From: Pseudomonas sp. ANT_J12
GTDB lineage: Bacteria; Pseudomonadota; Gammaproteobacteria; Pseudomonadales; Pseudomonadaceae
Direction of reading: 5' to 3'
DNA length: 64,000 bases
Assembly: GCF_008370045.1 (NCBI RefSeq)
Contig: NZ_VOBN01000001.1
Coordinates: 1-64,000 of the forward strand
Under the pieces are notes generated by a model, which was not told the origin of the DNA, ran no database searches, and saw nothing but the letters and a program-made list of their open reading frames with translations. This document shows positions 35,429 through 44,878 of this stretch, piece after piece; positions within the stretch are counted from its first letter, which is position 1; each line of letters opens with the position of its first letter. The position numbers and the translations under genes were made by a program.

Positions 35429-36151
35429 ATGCTGTTTGTGTTTCGTATGTTATTGATGGGCCTGCACTTTATTCTGGCCGGTGTGCTGGGGGTGATTCTG
35501 GGTCTGTGCCGACCGTTCAACCCGGACAACAGCCGTTTATGCGCGCGCCTGTATGCCTGGCCAGCGATGTGTATTTTGCGCCTGCGGGTGAAGACTGACG
35601 TCGGTCCGTTGATGGACAAGCCCGACAGCTGCGTGATCATCGCCAACCATCAATCCAACTACGATCTGTTTGTGTTCGGCAACGTGGTGCCCCGCCGCAC
35701 CGTGTGTATCGGCAAAAAGAGCCTGAAATGGGTGCCGCTGTTTGGCCAGTTGTTCTGGCTGGCAGGCAATGTGTTGATCGACCGAGGCAATGCGCACAAG
35801 GCGCGCCAGTCGATGCTCACCACCACCCATACCTTGCAGCATGAAGACACCTCGATCTGGGTGTTCCCGGAAGGCACGCGCAACCTCGGTGAGGACTTGC
35901 TGCCGTTCAAGAAAGGCGCGTTCCAGATGGCGATTGCCGCCGGAGTGCCGATCGTACCGGTGTGTGTCAGCAGTTACGTCAAGCACATGCGACTGAACCG
36001 CTGGCGCAGTGGGAAAATTCTGATCCGCTCGCTGCCGGCGATTCCTACCGCCGGATTGAGCATGGACGATATGCCGCTGCTGATCGCCCAGTGCCGCGAG
36101 CAGATGCGCGAGTGCATCGCCGCGATGGACCGGCAACTGCAAGCTGCCTGA
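35429..36151 (+). CDS. plsC: 1-acyl-sn-glycerol-3-phosphate acyltransferase (PlsC family)
   Basis: A 240-residue membrane-associated acyltransferase making phosphatidic acid from lysophosphatidic acid. The catalytic NHQSNYD (H74, D79) and the glycerophosphate-binding FPEGTR (146-151) are both present at normal spacing. One N-terminal hydrophobic segment (about 5-27) anchors it. Pseudomonads carry several PlsC paralogues, so which one this is remains open. Confidence 0.9.
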   Translation: MLFVFRMLLMGLHFILAGVLGVILGLCRPFNPDNSRLCARLYAWPAMCILRLRVKTDVGPLMDKPDSCVIIANHQSNYDLFVFGNVVPRRTVCIGKKSLKWVPLFGQLFWLAGNVLIDRGNAHKARQSMLTTTHTLQHEDTSIWVFPEGTRNLGEDLLPFKKGAFQMAIAAGVPIVPVCVSSYVKHMRLNRWRSGKILIRSLPAIPTAGLSMDDMPLLIAQCREQMRECIAAMDRQLQAA

Positions 36152-36155
36152 ACAG

Positions 36156-36180
36156 AAACCCGCCCTGTGCGGGTTTTCTT
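36156..36180 (+). terminator. Terminator after plsC
   Basis: AAACCCGC/GCGGGTTT hairpin with CTTTT behind it. Confidence 0.8.
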
Positions 36181-36300
36181 TTGCCTGCGAAACGCTTGCC
36201 CGTGAACTCCGCAGATTTCACTGAATCTCTACAAGCAGCAGGCTAAGCTGGACACTGCCTGTCACTGCCAATTCGTATTGATAAGAAGTGAACCACCATC

Positions 36301-37272
36301 ATGGGTAGAGTTGTTGCTGCTGCGGTTTATAGCGCCGGTAAAAAAATCACCAATATCACGCTCGATGAAGGCGCAGCCTGGGCCGCCAAGACCGGGCACT
36401 TTGTGTGGATCGGTCTCGAAGAGCCCAACGCCCAGGAGCTGACCAACCTGCAACGCCAGTTCAACCTGCACGAACTGGCCATCGAGGACGCCCTGGAAAA
36501 ACACAGTCGACCGAAGCTCGAAACCTTCGGCGATGCGCTGTTTATCGTCACGTACTCGCCGATCCGCCATGAAGGCAAACTGGAGTTCATCGAGACGCAC
36601 ATCTTTGCCGGCAAGGGTTACATCATCACCGCCCGCAACGGTCACTCGGCGTCCTACGCCCATGTCCGTCAGCGTTGTGAGGCGCGTCCGTTGTTGTTGG
36701 AGCACGGGGAAGATTTCGTCCTCTATGCCATCCTCGATTTCGTGATCGAAAACTACCAGCCGGTGGGCGAAGCGATCCATGCTGAAATCGATGAGCTGGA
36801 ACGCAACGTCTTGTGCAGCGCGCTCAATGAGCACGACATCCAGAAGCTCCACAGCCTGCGCCGCGACGTGCTGCGTTTGCGCCGGTATGCGGCGCCGATG
36901 GTGGAGATTGGTGAAGAGTTGCAGAAGCTGAGCTTCCCGTTCATCGACAAGAACATGCGTCCGTATTTCCGCGATGTGCAGATCCATGTCACGCGGCAGA
37001 TGGAAGACCTGACAACTCTGGCGGATATTGCCAGCCAGACCATTGAGGTCGGGGTGTTGCTGGAGGCGTCACGCCAGAGCGTGGTGCAGCGCAAGTTCGC
37101 AGCATGGGCGGCGATTCTGGCGTTCCCGACGGCGGTGGCCGGGATCTACGGGATGAACTTCCAGAACATGCCGGAGTTGAGCTGGCACTACGGGTATTTT
37201 GCGGTGATGGGATTTATTGCCGTGGGGTGTGTGAGTTTGTGGGCGAGTTTCAAGAAGTCTGGATGGCTGTAG
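36301..37272 (+). CDS. CorA-family divalent cation transporter
   Basis: A 323-residue CorA-type protein: large cytoplasmic N-terminal domain with long helices, then two C-terminal helices. The pore motif YGMNF has GMN at 284-286 after helix one. The extracellular loop NMPELSW is MPEL-like. It probably carries Mg2+ or Co2+ as a pentamer; related ZntB proteins move Zn2+, so the ion is not certain. Confidence 0.9.
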   Translation: MGRVVAAAVYSAGKKITNITLDEGAAWAAKTGHFVWIGLEEPNAQELTNLQRQFNLHELAIEDALEKHSRPKLETFGDALFIVTYSPIRHEGKLEFIETHIFAGKGYIITARNGHSASYAHVRQRCEARPLLLEHGEDFVLYAILDFVIENYQPVGEAIHAEIDELERNVLCSALNEHDIQKLHSLRRDVLRLRRYAAPMVEIGEELQKLSFPFIDKNMRPYFRDVQIHVTRQMEDLTTLADIASQTIEVGVLLEASRQSVVQRKFAAWAAILAFPTAVAGIYGMNFQNMPELSWHYGYFAVMGFIAVGCVSLWASFKKSGWL

Positions 37273-37294
37273 CCAGTACCGAGTCGTCTGTGAC

Positions 37295-37362
37295 ATTCGC
37301 GGGCAAGCCTCGCTCCTACAGATTCTGCGCAATCCCTGTAGGAGCGAGGCTTGCCCGCGAAG
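37295..37362. repeat. REPIN, family A (compact, arms outward)
   Basis: TTCGCGGGCAAGCCTCGCTC and its complement around a short spacer, between convergent CorA and amidotransferase genes. Nearly identical to the copy at 16394. Confidence 0.9.
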
Positions 37363-37371
37363 CTTTTAGCG

Positions 37372-38094
37372 TTAAATCGCCTGAGGCTTATGCGCCACAA
37401 ACCGCATCATCCACTCCGCAACGGTTGTGCCGTGATGCTCATGCTCAAGACTCGCCACGCCTTTGGAATACACCTGCTCACCCAACGCTTCCTGGCGAAT
37501 CTCCAGCAGCGCCCGTGAGTAGTCGTGAATGAACTCCGGATGCCCCTGGAAGCACAGCACCTGGTCGTTGATGTGGTACGCGGCGAACGGGCAGAAATCG
37601 CTCGAGGCAATCACCGTGGCGTTTTCCGGCAGTGCGGTCACCTGATCCTGGTGACTGATCAGCAACGTCAACTCTTCCCGCACCGGGCTCATCCAAGGCG
37701 CCTTGGCGGCGAGTTTGTAGTTGTGGATGCCCACGCCCCAGCCCTGGGTTGCGCGCTCGCTCTTGCCGCCCAGCAGCAACGCCAACAACTGATGACCAAA
37801 GCACACGCCCAGCAGTTTGTCGCCGCGCTCGTAGCGCTTGAGCAGGTAGGTCCTGAGGGTTTCGATCCACGGGTCGGTGCCGAAGGAATCGGCCTTGCTG
37901 CCGGTGATCAGGTAAGCGTCGAAGGTCAGCTCATCGCCGGGATATTCGCCCTGCATCACGTTGTAGACGCAGAACTCGGCTTCGATGGGTTGTTGCGAAA
38001 ACAGACGCTGGAACATCTGCCCGTAACCCTGATATTGATCGACCAGTTCCGGACGCAGGATGTCGGTTTCCAGAATGCAGATGCGTAACGACAT
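37372..38094 (-). CDS. Class I glutamine amidotransferase-like protein
   Basis: A 240-residue stand-alone amidotransferase fold of the GMP-synthase-like group. Triad: C98 in LGVCFGHQ and H185/E187 in GHPEF. There is no synthetase domain or partner gene nearby, so it may act as a gamma-glutamyl hydrolase on a small molecule. ATG at 38094 follows AGGT; the longer frame upstream is unlikely. It is not closely similar to the hydrolase of the phosphoramidate locus. Confidence 0.85.
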   Translation of the reverse strand: MSLRICILETDILRPELVDQYQGYGQMFQRLFSQQPIEAEFCVYNVMQGEYPGDELTFDAYLITGSKADSFGTDPWIETLRTYLLKRYERGDKLLGVCFGHQLLALLLGGKSERATQGWGVGIHNYKLAAKAPWMSPVREELTLLISHQDQVTALPENATVIASSDFCPFAAYHINDQVLCFQGHPEFIHDYSRALLEIRQEALGEQVYSKGVASLEHEHHGTTVAEWMMRFVAHKPQAI

Positions 38095-38189
38095 AAAAAA
38101 TACCTGACACGTGATGGGAATAATGCACACCTCAGAGCCTGCCTTGAAACGTGGTGGCAAGGCAAGCCCCGAAGTGCGTCATCGGCCCC

Positions 38190-40334
38190 TTAGAACGCCT
38201 CCCCTTTGGCGGCTTTTTCCAACAGCAGCGCCGGTGGAGCAAAGCGTTCGCCGTACTGCTCGGCCAGGTATTGGGCGCGGGCGACAAAGTCTTTCACGCC
38301 ATATTGATTGATAAATTGCAGCGCGCCGCCGGTCCAGGCGGCAAAGCCGATACCGAAGATCGAACCGACGTTGGCATCCGCCGTCGAGGTCAGCACGCCC
38401 TCCTCCACGCAGCGCACGGTTTCGATGGCTTGCACGAATAGCAGGCGATCACGCACATCCTTCGGTGAAATCTGCCCGTCGGCTTTCTCGAAACGGGTTT
38501 TCAGCTCCGGCCACAGATGTTTCTGGCCACCGGCCGGGTAATCATAGAAACCGCCTCCTGCGGCCTTGCCAGGACGCTTGTATTCGTTGAGCAGCAAGTC
38601 AATCACGGCGAACGCCGGGTGCTCAATCAGCGGCTTCCCTTCGGCTTGTAGGTCTTTGGCCGTTTGCTGACGGATGTGGCTCATCAGGCTGAGGGAAACT
38701 TCGTCAGAAATGGCCAACGGACCGATCGGCATCCCGGCCTTGCGCGCTTCGGTCTCGATCATCGGCGCGCTCACGCCTTCGCCGAGCATGGCGATGCCTT
38801 CGTTGGTGAAAGTGCCGAACACCCGCGAGGTGAAGAAGCCGCGACTGTCGTTGACCACAATCGGGGTTTTCTTGATTTGCAGGACGAAATCGAAACCACG
38901 GGCCAGGGTTTCGTTACTGGTGTTCGTGCCTTTGATGATTTCCACCAAGGCCATTTTCTCTACGGGACTGAAGAAATGCAGGCCGATGAACTTGCTCTGG
39001 TCCGGTACCGCAGCGGCGAGGCCGCTGATCGGCAAGGTCGAAGTGTTGGAGGCAATCACCGCGTCCGCACCAACGACTTTCTGTGCGGCAGCAGAGACTT
39101 TGGCTTTCAGGTCGCGATCTTCAAACACCGCTTCAATGATCAGGTCGCAGCCCGCCAGATCGGCATCGCTTTCGGTGGTGTGAATCCGCGCCAGCACCGC
39201 ATCGCGCTGCTCAGCGCTCAACTGGCCACGGGCAACCTTCTTGTCCAGCAGCGCCACCGAATGCGCCTTGCCCTTCTCTGCCGCCGCGAGGTTGATGTCC
39301 TTGAGCACCACGTCGATGCCCGCCGAGGCGCTGACGAAAGCGATCCCCGCGCCCATCATCCCCGCCCCCAGCACACCGACCCGGCGCGTGACATACGGCG
39401 CAAAACCCTGTGGCCGCGAGCCACCGGCATTGATCTCGTTCAGTTGAAACCAGAACGTGCCGATCAGGTTTTTCGACACCTGCCCGGTGGTCAACTCCGT
39501 GAAGTAACGGGTCTCGATCAAGTGTGCCGTGTCGAAATCCACCTGGGCGCCTTCCACCGCCGCGCAGAGGATTTTCTCCGGCGCGGGCAGGCAGCCCTGG
39601 GTTTTGGCGCGCAGGATCGACGGCGCGATGGCCAGCATCTGCGCGACTTTCGGATTCGACGGCGTGCCGCCGGGGATCTGATAACCCTTCACATCCCAAC
39701 GCTGCACCGCCGCCGGATTGGCAATGATCCACGCCCGCGCCTTGGCCAGCAGTTCATCAGGATCCGCCGCCAGCTCATCGATCAAACCGGCCTGCAACGC
39801 CTGTTGCGGCCGGACCTTCTTGCCTTCGAGCAAATACGGCAAGGCCTTTTCCAGGCCCAGCATACGCACCATGCGCACCACCCCGCCGCCGCCCGGCAAC
39901 AGGCCGAGGGTGACTTCCGGCAGGCCGAGTTGCACCGACGAATTGTCCAGCGCCACGCGGTGATGGCAAGCCAGGCAGATTTCCCAGCCGCCGCCCAATG
40001 CTGCACCGTTGATCGCGGCGACCACCGGCTTGCCGAGGGTTTCCAGGGTGCGCAGCTGCCCCTTCAACGTCAGCACCATGTCGTAGAACGCTTTGGCTTC
40101 GGGTTTGCCGACCTTGATCAGCTCATTGAGGTCGCCGCCGGCAAAGAAAGTCTTCTTGGCCGAGGTGATGATGACGCCGGCGATGCTGTCCTTTTCCGCC
40201 ACCAATTGGGCGACGCGGGCTGCCATGGCCTCGCGGTACACCGCGTTCATGGTATTGGCGCTCTGGCCCGGCATGTCGATGGTCAGGACGACAATCCGGT
40301 CCTGGCCTTTTTCGTAACGAATGGCTTCAGTCAT
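38190..40334 (-). CDS. Multifunctional enoyl-CoA hydratase / 3-hydroxyacyl-CoA dehydrogenase
   Basis: A 714-residue FadB/FadJ-like enzyme of fatty-acid beta-oxidation. The N-terminal crotonase domain (about 1-190) has the oxyanion region AINGAALGGGWEICLA. The NAD-binding dehydrogenase domain begins with GVLGAGMMGAGIAF near 320, and two C-terminal dehydrogenase domains follow. ATG at 40334 is preceded by AAGGAAATTTCTTC. The gene is 25 bases behind the thiolase, so hydration, oxidation and cleavage steps are co-expressed. Confidence 0.9.
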   Translation of the reverse strand: MTEAIRYEKGQDRIVVLTIDMPGQSANTMNAVYREAMAARVAQLVAEKDSIAGVIITSAKKTFFAGGDLNELIKVGKPEAKAFYDMVLTLKGQLRTLETLGKPVVAAINGAALGGGWEICLACHHRVALDNSSVQLGLPEVTLGLLPGGGGVVRMVRMLGLEKALPYLLEGKKVRPQQALQAGLIDELAADPDELLAKARAWIIANPAAVQRWDVKGYQIPGGTPSNPKVAQMLAIAPSILRAKTQGCLPAPEKILCAAVEGAQVDFDTAHLIETRYFTELTTGQVSKNLIGTFWFQLNEINAGGSRPQGFAPYVTRRVGVLGAGMMGAGIAFVSASAGIDVVLKDINLAAAEKGKAHSVALLDKKVARGQLSAEQRDAVLARIHTTESDADLAGCDLIIEAVFEDRDLKAKVSAAAQKVVGADAVIASNTSTLPISGLAAAVPDQSKFIGLHFFSPVEKMALVEIIKGTNTSNETLARGFDFVLQIKKTPIVVNDSRGFFTSRVFGTFTNEGIAMLGEGVSAPMIETEARKAGMPIGPLAISDEVSLSLMSHIRQQTAKDLQAEGKPLIEHPAFAVIDLLLNEYKRPGKAAGGGFYDYPAGGQKHLWPELKTRFEKADGQISPKDVRDRLLFVQAIETVRCVEEGVLTSTADANVGSIFGIGFAAWTGGALQFINQYGVKDFVARAQYLAEQYGERFAPPALLLEKAAKGEAF

Positions 40335-40359
40335 GAAGAAATTTCCTTGAAGTCGGGGC

Positions 40360-41565
40360 TCAGAGGCGTTCGATGATGGTGGCAATGCCCATGCCGCCGC
40401 CGACACACAAGGTCGCGAGGCCATAGCGCAAGCGCCGGGTTTCCAGTTCATCGAGCAGGGTGCCGAGGATCGCGCAACCGGTGGCGCCCAACGGGTGACC
40501 CATGGCGATCGAGCCGCCGTTGACGTTGACCTTGTCCGGGTCGATGGCCATGTCCTTGATGAACTTGAGCACCACCGAAGCGAAGGCTTCGTTGACCTCG
40601 AACAAATCGATGTCTTCGACCCGCAACCCGGCCTTGGCCAGGGCCTTGCGGGTGGCCGGCGCGGGGCCGGTGAGCATGATGGTCGGGTCGGTGCTGGTGA
40701 CCGCTGTGGCGACGATCCGCGCCCGCGGCTGCAAGCCCAGCGCCCGACCGCGTGCTTCGGAACCGATCAGCATCAGCGCCGCGCCGTCGACGATCCCGGA
40801 ACTGTTGCCCGGCGTGTGCACATGGTTGATCCGCTCCACATGGCTGTAGACCCGCAGCGCGGTGGCGTCGAAGCCCATTTGCCCCATCATTTCGAAACTC
40901 GGCTTGAGATTGCCCAAGCCTTCCATCGTCGACTCGGCGCGGATGAACTCATCGTGATCGAGCAGGATGATGCCGTTCTGGTCCTGCACCGGCACCAGCG
41001 ACTTATTGAACGAACCGTCCGCCCGGGCTCGCGCGGCTTTTTGCTGGGAATGCAGCGCGTAGGCATCGACGTCCTGACGACTAAAGCCTTCAATCGTCGC
41101 GATCAGGTCGGCGCCGACGCCTTGCGGGGTGAAGTGGCTGTGCAGATTGGTTTCCGGGTCGAGCGCCCAGGCACCGCCATCGCTGCCCATCGGCACGCGG
41201 GACATGGACTCGACGCCGCCGACCACCACCAGGTCTTCGAAGCCGGAACGGACTTTCATCGCGCCGAGGTTCACCGCCTCCAGGCCCGAAGCGCAGAAGC
41301 GATTGATCTGCAGACCGGCAACGCTGACGTCCCAATCGGCAACCTGCGTCGCGGTTTTGGCGATGTCGGAGCCTTGATCGCCAATCGGCGTGACGCAGCC
41401 GAGCACCACGTCATCGACCTGGCTGGTGTCCAGCGATGTGCGCTGCTGCAACGCCCTCAGCAAGCCGGCCACCAGGTTCACCGGTTTGACGCTGTGCAAC
41501 GCGCCATCGGCCTTGCCCTTGCCACGGGGCGTGCGTAACGCGTCGAAAATCAAAGCTTCGGTCAT
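40360..41565 (-). CDS. Acetyl-CoA C-acyltransferase (thiolase)
   Basis: A 401-residue thiolase with nucleophile C91 ([10 protein letters not shown]), H357 in MGHPLGATG and C387 in CVGGGMG, the full catalytic set. First gene of the two-gene beta-oxidation operon, preceded by GAGGACCAC. Chain-length preference cannot be read from sequence. Confidence 0.92.
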   Translation of the reverse strand: MTEALIFDALRTPRGKGKADGALHSVKPVNLVAGLLRALQQRTSLDTSQVDDVVLGCVTPIGDQGSDIAKTATQVADWDVSVAGLQINRFCASGLEAVNLGAMKVRSGFEDLVVVGGVESMSRVPMGSDGGAWALDPETNLHSHFTPQGVGADLIATIEGFSRQDVDAYALHSQQKAARARADGSFNKSLVPVQDQNGIILLDHDEFIRAESTMEGLGNLKPSFEMMGQMGFDATALRVYSHVERINHVHTPGNSSGIVDGAALMLIGSEARGRALGLQPRARIVATAVTSTDPTIMLTGPAPATRKALAKAGLRVEDIDLFEVNEAFASVVLKFIKDMAIDPDKVNVNGGSIAMGHPLGATGCAILGTLLDELETRRLRYGLATLCVGGGMGIATIIERL

Positions 41566-41953
41566 GTGGTCCTCGAACCTGTGCGGTGAAATGCTGAGTT
41601 CTCACCTTATGCCGAGCAGCGCCGGATTCAATGACCGCAATGCTCACCGACGTTGACGGTCACGCTCAGACGGACGGTCATCGGCCATCGGATTAACCGT
41701 TTCAGGTGACGAAGCTGTCTAGCCAACGGGCGACAAAGCAGCTGGCAATAGGCCTCATGCCTTTTTAATAGCTTTTAGCCTTTACACTATACGAAATGGA
41801 TCTAAACCAAGCGTGACGCGGGCTCTAAGGTGAACATGTACGAAGTTGTCGTCGGGTTTTGCCGAGGCACTCGTCCTACAGGAAGTTCAGCGCTTTGCCG
41901 TCATGGAGATATGCAGGCAGGCATCAGGAAATAACAAAAAAAGGCGGTCAGCC
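41566..41953. promoter_or_regulatory. Divergent control region between thiolase and small membrane protein
   Basis: 388 bases with no supported gene. TTTACA followed by TATACG near 41777-41800 resembles part of a promoter but the spacing is too short for a standard pair. A GACGGTCA/TGACGGTC-like repeat lies near 41653-41683. No RNA gene is evident. Confidence 0.3.
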
Positions 41954-42049
41954 ATGTTCAAACATTCGAAAGTACGTCAAGCCGGACTCATCCTATTCGC
42001 CACTACGCTGTTGTTGATTTTGCCGAACCTGACCAAGGTCATTGGCTGA
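41954..42049 (+). CDS. 31-residue single-span membrane protein
   Basis: A tiny protein: basic MFKHSKVRQ, then one hydrophobic helix (AGLILFATTLLLILPNL) and a short TKVIG end. AAGG sits nine bases before ATG. The size and positive-inside pattern suit a regulatory or assembly peptide of an inner-membrane complex, but nothing identifies the partner. The cytochrome gene begins about 100 bases downstream. Confidence 0.45.
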   Translation: MFKHSKVRQAGLILFATTLLLILPNLTKVIG

Positions 42050-42146
42050 AACAGCGCCAGGGATTTACATCGTCTGATCAAAAAATGTGACTGGCTCGCT
42101 ACCCGGGCCAGCGTGGGTGTGCCAACCTTTGCGGCACTTCCACGAC

Positions 42147-42968
42147 ATGGACGGCGATCACTTGAAAGCACTTATTCTGGTTGGGGCCTTGCTGTTCGGC
42201 ACGCCCCTGTACGCCGCACAGCTGAACCTCGAGCTGGGCGCGAGCAGTCGCACCTGGCAGACCGAGGAGTTGCTCAAGCACCCTCAGGTCCAGACCATCA
42301 GCATCAGCAATGACGTTTCCTACAAACGCGACATGCGCTATCAAGCGGTGCCGTTGGCGGCGTTGTTGACTGGCATCCAGCCTGACGATCACCTGCAAGC
42401 CGTGGCCCTGGACGGTTTTGCCGCTGAACTGGCGGCAGGACCGTTGCTCAATGCCAAAGGGGCGCAAGCCTGGCTGGCCATTGAAGACCCGGCCAAGCCA
42501 TGGCCACCGCTGTCGGAAGGCAAGCACAGCGCCGGGCCGTTTTATCTGGTCTGGACCGATCCCCAGGCCGGCAATATCAGCCCCGAACAATGGCCGTTCG
42601 AAGTCGCCAGCATCAAGCGCATGGCGCCGGTGGCCCAGCGCTTCCCTGCCCTGCTGCCGGACCCGGCGTTAAAGGCGGACGATCCGGTGAACCAGGGGTT
42701 TGCGCTGTTCCAGAAGAATTGCCTGGCCTGCCATCGACTCAATGGCGCGGGGGATGCGCAGTTCGGGCCGGACCTGAATATTCCGTACAACCCCACCGAG
42801 TATTTCGGGGCGGATTTCCTCAAGCGTTACATTCGCGATCCGCAGAGTTTACGTCAGTGGCCACAGGCGAAGATGCCGGCGTTTTCCGAGCAGGTATTGC
42901 CGGCGGGGGATCTGGATTTGTTGGTGGGGTATTTGAAGCATATGGCGGGGCGTAAGGTTAAACCCTAG
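42147..42968 (+). CDS. Periplasmic mono-haem c-type cytochrome with molybdopterin-oxidoreductase-like N domain
   Basis: About 273 residues. A signal peptide (LKALILVGALLFGTPLYAA) is followed by ~150 residues resembling the oxidoreductase molybdopterin-binding fold without obvious cofactor cysteine, then a cytochrome c domain with CLACH (near 192-196) and a distal methionine candidate in AKMPAF. It probably transfers electrons in the periplasm. The start is uncertain: ATG at 42147 adds the acidic DGDH before the signal peptide, whereas TTG at 42162 would give MKALILVG. Confidence 0.75.
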   Translation: MDGDHLKALILVGALLFGTPLYAAQLNLELGASSRTWQTEELLKHPQVQTISISNDVSYKRDMRYQAVPLAALLTGIQPDDHLQAVALDGFAAELAAGPLLNAKGAQAWLAIEDPAKPWPPLSEGKHSAGPFYLVWTDPQAGNISPEQWPFEVASIKRMAPVAQRFPALLPDPALKADDPVNQGFALFQKNCLACHRLNGAGDAQFGPDLNIPYNPTEYFGADFLKRYIRDPQSLRQWPQAKMPAFSEQVLPAGDLDLLVGYLKHMAGRKVKP

Positions 42969-42980
42969 CTGCGTGTAGCC

Positions 42981-43087
42981 GATCGTTCCCACGCTCTGCG
43001 TGGGAATGCCTCAATGGACGCTCTGCGTCCGCTTCTGGGACGCGGAGCGTCCCGGGCTGCATTCCCACGCGGAGCGTGGGAACGATC
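42981..43087. repeat. Inverted repeat, family B
   Basis: GATCGTTCCCACGCTCTGCG to GTGGGAACGATC, with the inner GGGACGC/GCGTCCC pair, between convergent cytochrome and transglutaminase genes. Confidence 0.9.
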
Positions 43088-43097
43088 AGCGTGAGGG

Positions 43098-43919
43098 TTA
43101 CTGCTGCTGGACGGAGATCACTGGCGCCGGCATCGGCACCGGCGTCGGTGAGACAAACACCTTCGCATGCATCTGCTCGCACCCACCGCCCCGGCGCATG
43201 CCGCGTACCGGGCAGGCGTCCAGGTAATCCAGGCCCACCGCCAATTTCAGATGGCGCTCCGGCCGCGCCAACTGGTTGGTCACGTCAAAGCTGTACCACG
43301 CGTCATCCAGCCAGGCTTCGGCCCAGGCGTGGCTGGCCAGGTGTTCGCTGTTTTCGCTGTACAAATACCCCGACACATAGCGCGCCGGAATCCCCAGGCT
43401 GCGGGCGCAGGCGAGGAACGCGTGGGTGTGATCCTGGCAGACACCGGAGCGCCCGGCGAAGGCTTTGGCCGCCGTGGTGTCGACTTCGGTGGAACCGGGC
43501 GTGTAGGTCATGTACTGGTTAAGGCTTTGCATCAAGTCGATCAGCGCCGTACGGTCCCGACGTTTTTTGCATTCCTTCTCAGCGAACCCGCGCAGGGCTT
43601 CATCGGCTTCGGTCAGCCGGGTGAAGCGCAGGAACGGCAGCGCCGACTGGCTCTCGTGCTCGGCTTCGCGCAGTTCGTCGATATCCACCTGGCCACGGGC
43701 GCCAATGATGATCGCCTCGTGGGGTTCGTCCATGGTCAGCACGTGCAGGATGTTGCCGAACGGATCGAGTTGCGCCCGCACCGGGCGCGGCAGGTCGAGC
43801 TGCCAACTGAGCACGTGTTGGCGCTCGCTGTCGTGAGGGGTCAGCCGCAAATACTGGATGCTCGCCCGCACCTGATCTTCGTAGTGATAGGTGGTCTCGT
43901 GGCTAATGGAAAGTCTCAT
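43098..43919 (-). CDS. Transglutaminase-like cysteine peptidase family protein
   Basis: A 273-residue cytoplasmic protein with a bacterial transglutaminase N-terminal region and an intact core: C161 (GVCQDHTHAF), H197 (SHAWAEAW) and D212 (SFDVTN). Probably an amidase, peptidase or ligase on peptides. Last gene of a three-gene operon with alpha-E and circularly permuted ATP-grasp proteins; ATG overlaps the alpha-E stop by four bases. Confidence 0.88.
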   Translation of the reverse strand: MRLSISHETTYHYEDQVRASIQYLRLTPHDSERQHVLSWQLDLPRPVRAQLDPFGNILHVLTMDEPHEAIIIGARGQVDIDELREAEHESQSALPFLRFTRLTEADEALRGFAEKECKKRRDRTALIDLMQSLNQYMTYTPGSTEVDTTAAKAFAGRSGVCQDHTHAFLACARSLGIPARYVSGYLYSENSEHLASHAWAEAWLDDAWYSFDVTNQLARPERHLKLAVGLDYLDACPVRGMRRGGGCEQMHAKVFVSPTPVPMPAPVISVQQQ

Positions 43920-44866
43920 GCAGCCTCCAGGTAGGAACTGTGAATGGCGTTACCCAACTGGCGCACCAGCGGGATGAACTCGGTCAACCAGGCGTGCAGG
44001 CCTTCGTCGAGAATTTCGGAGATGCCGGTGTAGCGCAGGCGCGCGTCCATTTCCGCCGCCAGGCGTTGTGCGGGACGGCCGTTGGCCCCCGGCAACTGGG
44101 CGAGGATCTGGTCGATTTCTTCGGTGCAGGCACGCAGTGAACGCGGCACGTCGGCGCGCAGCAGCAACAGCTCGGCGACATGCCGGGCGCCCGGCGCATC
44201 GCGGTAGATCTCGGTATAGGCCTCGAACGAGGACAAGGCCCGCAGCAACGCACTCCACTGGTAATAGGCGTGAGCCGTACCGTCGCTGACCGCTTCGGCC
44301 TGATCGCCGGCCATTTCGTAGCGCGCGTCGAGCAGGCGCAGCGTGTTGTCGGCCCGCTCGATAAACGTCCCCAGACGAATGAAGCGAAACGCATCGTTAC
44401 GCATGATGGTGCCGTAGGACGCGCCGCGAAACAGGTGGGAGCGTTCCTTGATCCACTCGCAAAACCGGCTCATGCCATAGCGACTCAAGCCCTGTTCCGC
44501 GATCCCGCGAATTTCCAGCCAGGTGGCGTTGATGTTTTCCCACATGTCGGCGGTGATTCGCCCACGCACCGCGTGGGCACTGGCCCGCGCCGAACCGAGG
44601 CAGCTGTAGATGCTCGCCGGGTTGGCCGCGTCCAGGGCGAAGAAATGCAGCAGCCGTTCGGCGTGCAAATCGCCGTGGCGCTCCAGGTAATCGTCCAGGG
44701 TGCCGGTGATCAGCAGCGGCATGGCGAGTTCGTGCAGGCCATCGCCACGACCGTCCTGCGGCATCAGCGACAGCGAATAACTGATGTCGAGCATCCGTGC
44801 GAGGTTTTCCGCCCGCTCCAGGTAACGCGACATCCAATACAAATCCGAGGCAGTTCTACTTAACAT
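43916..44866 (-). CDS. Alpha-E domain-containing protein
   Basis: A 316-residue all-helical protein of the alpha-E family, starting LSRTASDLYWMSRYLERAEN (within 20 residues). Its biochemical role is unknown. It is almost always adjacent to circularly permuted ATP-grasp and transglutaminase genes, as here, suggesting a subunit or adaptor of a peptide-modifying complex. AAGGAAGCCTGCC precedes ATG, and the gap to the ATP-grasp gene is 12 bases. Confidence 0.9.
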   Translation of the reverse strand: MLSRTASDLYWMSRYLERAENLARMLDISYSLSLMPQDGRGDGLHELAMPLLITGTLDDYLERHGDLHAERLLHFFALDAANPASIYSCLGSARASAHAVRGRITADMWENINATWLEIRGIAEQGLSRYGMSRFCEWIKERSHLFRGASYGTIMRNDAFRFIRLGTFIERADNTLRLLDARYEMAGDQAEAVSDGTAHAYYQWSALLRALSSFEAYTEIYRDAPGARHVAELLLLRADVPRSLRACTEEIDQILAQLPGANGRPAQRLAAEMDARLRYTGISEILDEGLHAWLTEFIPLVRQLGNAIHSSYLEAA

Positions 44867-44878
44867 GGCAGGCTTCCT

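Noticed and set aside
37372..38094. Second amidotransferase-like gene as part of the phosphoramidate pathway
   Set aside because: It is 9 kb away in a separate transcription unit and differs in sequence from the locus hydrolase; many such proteins exist.
38664..40376. 570-codon plus-strand frame antisense to the beta-oxidation enzyme
   Set aside because: No motif, no ribosome site, and composition typical of an antisense shadow; the minus strand encodes a complete multifunctional enzyme.
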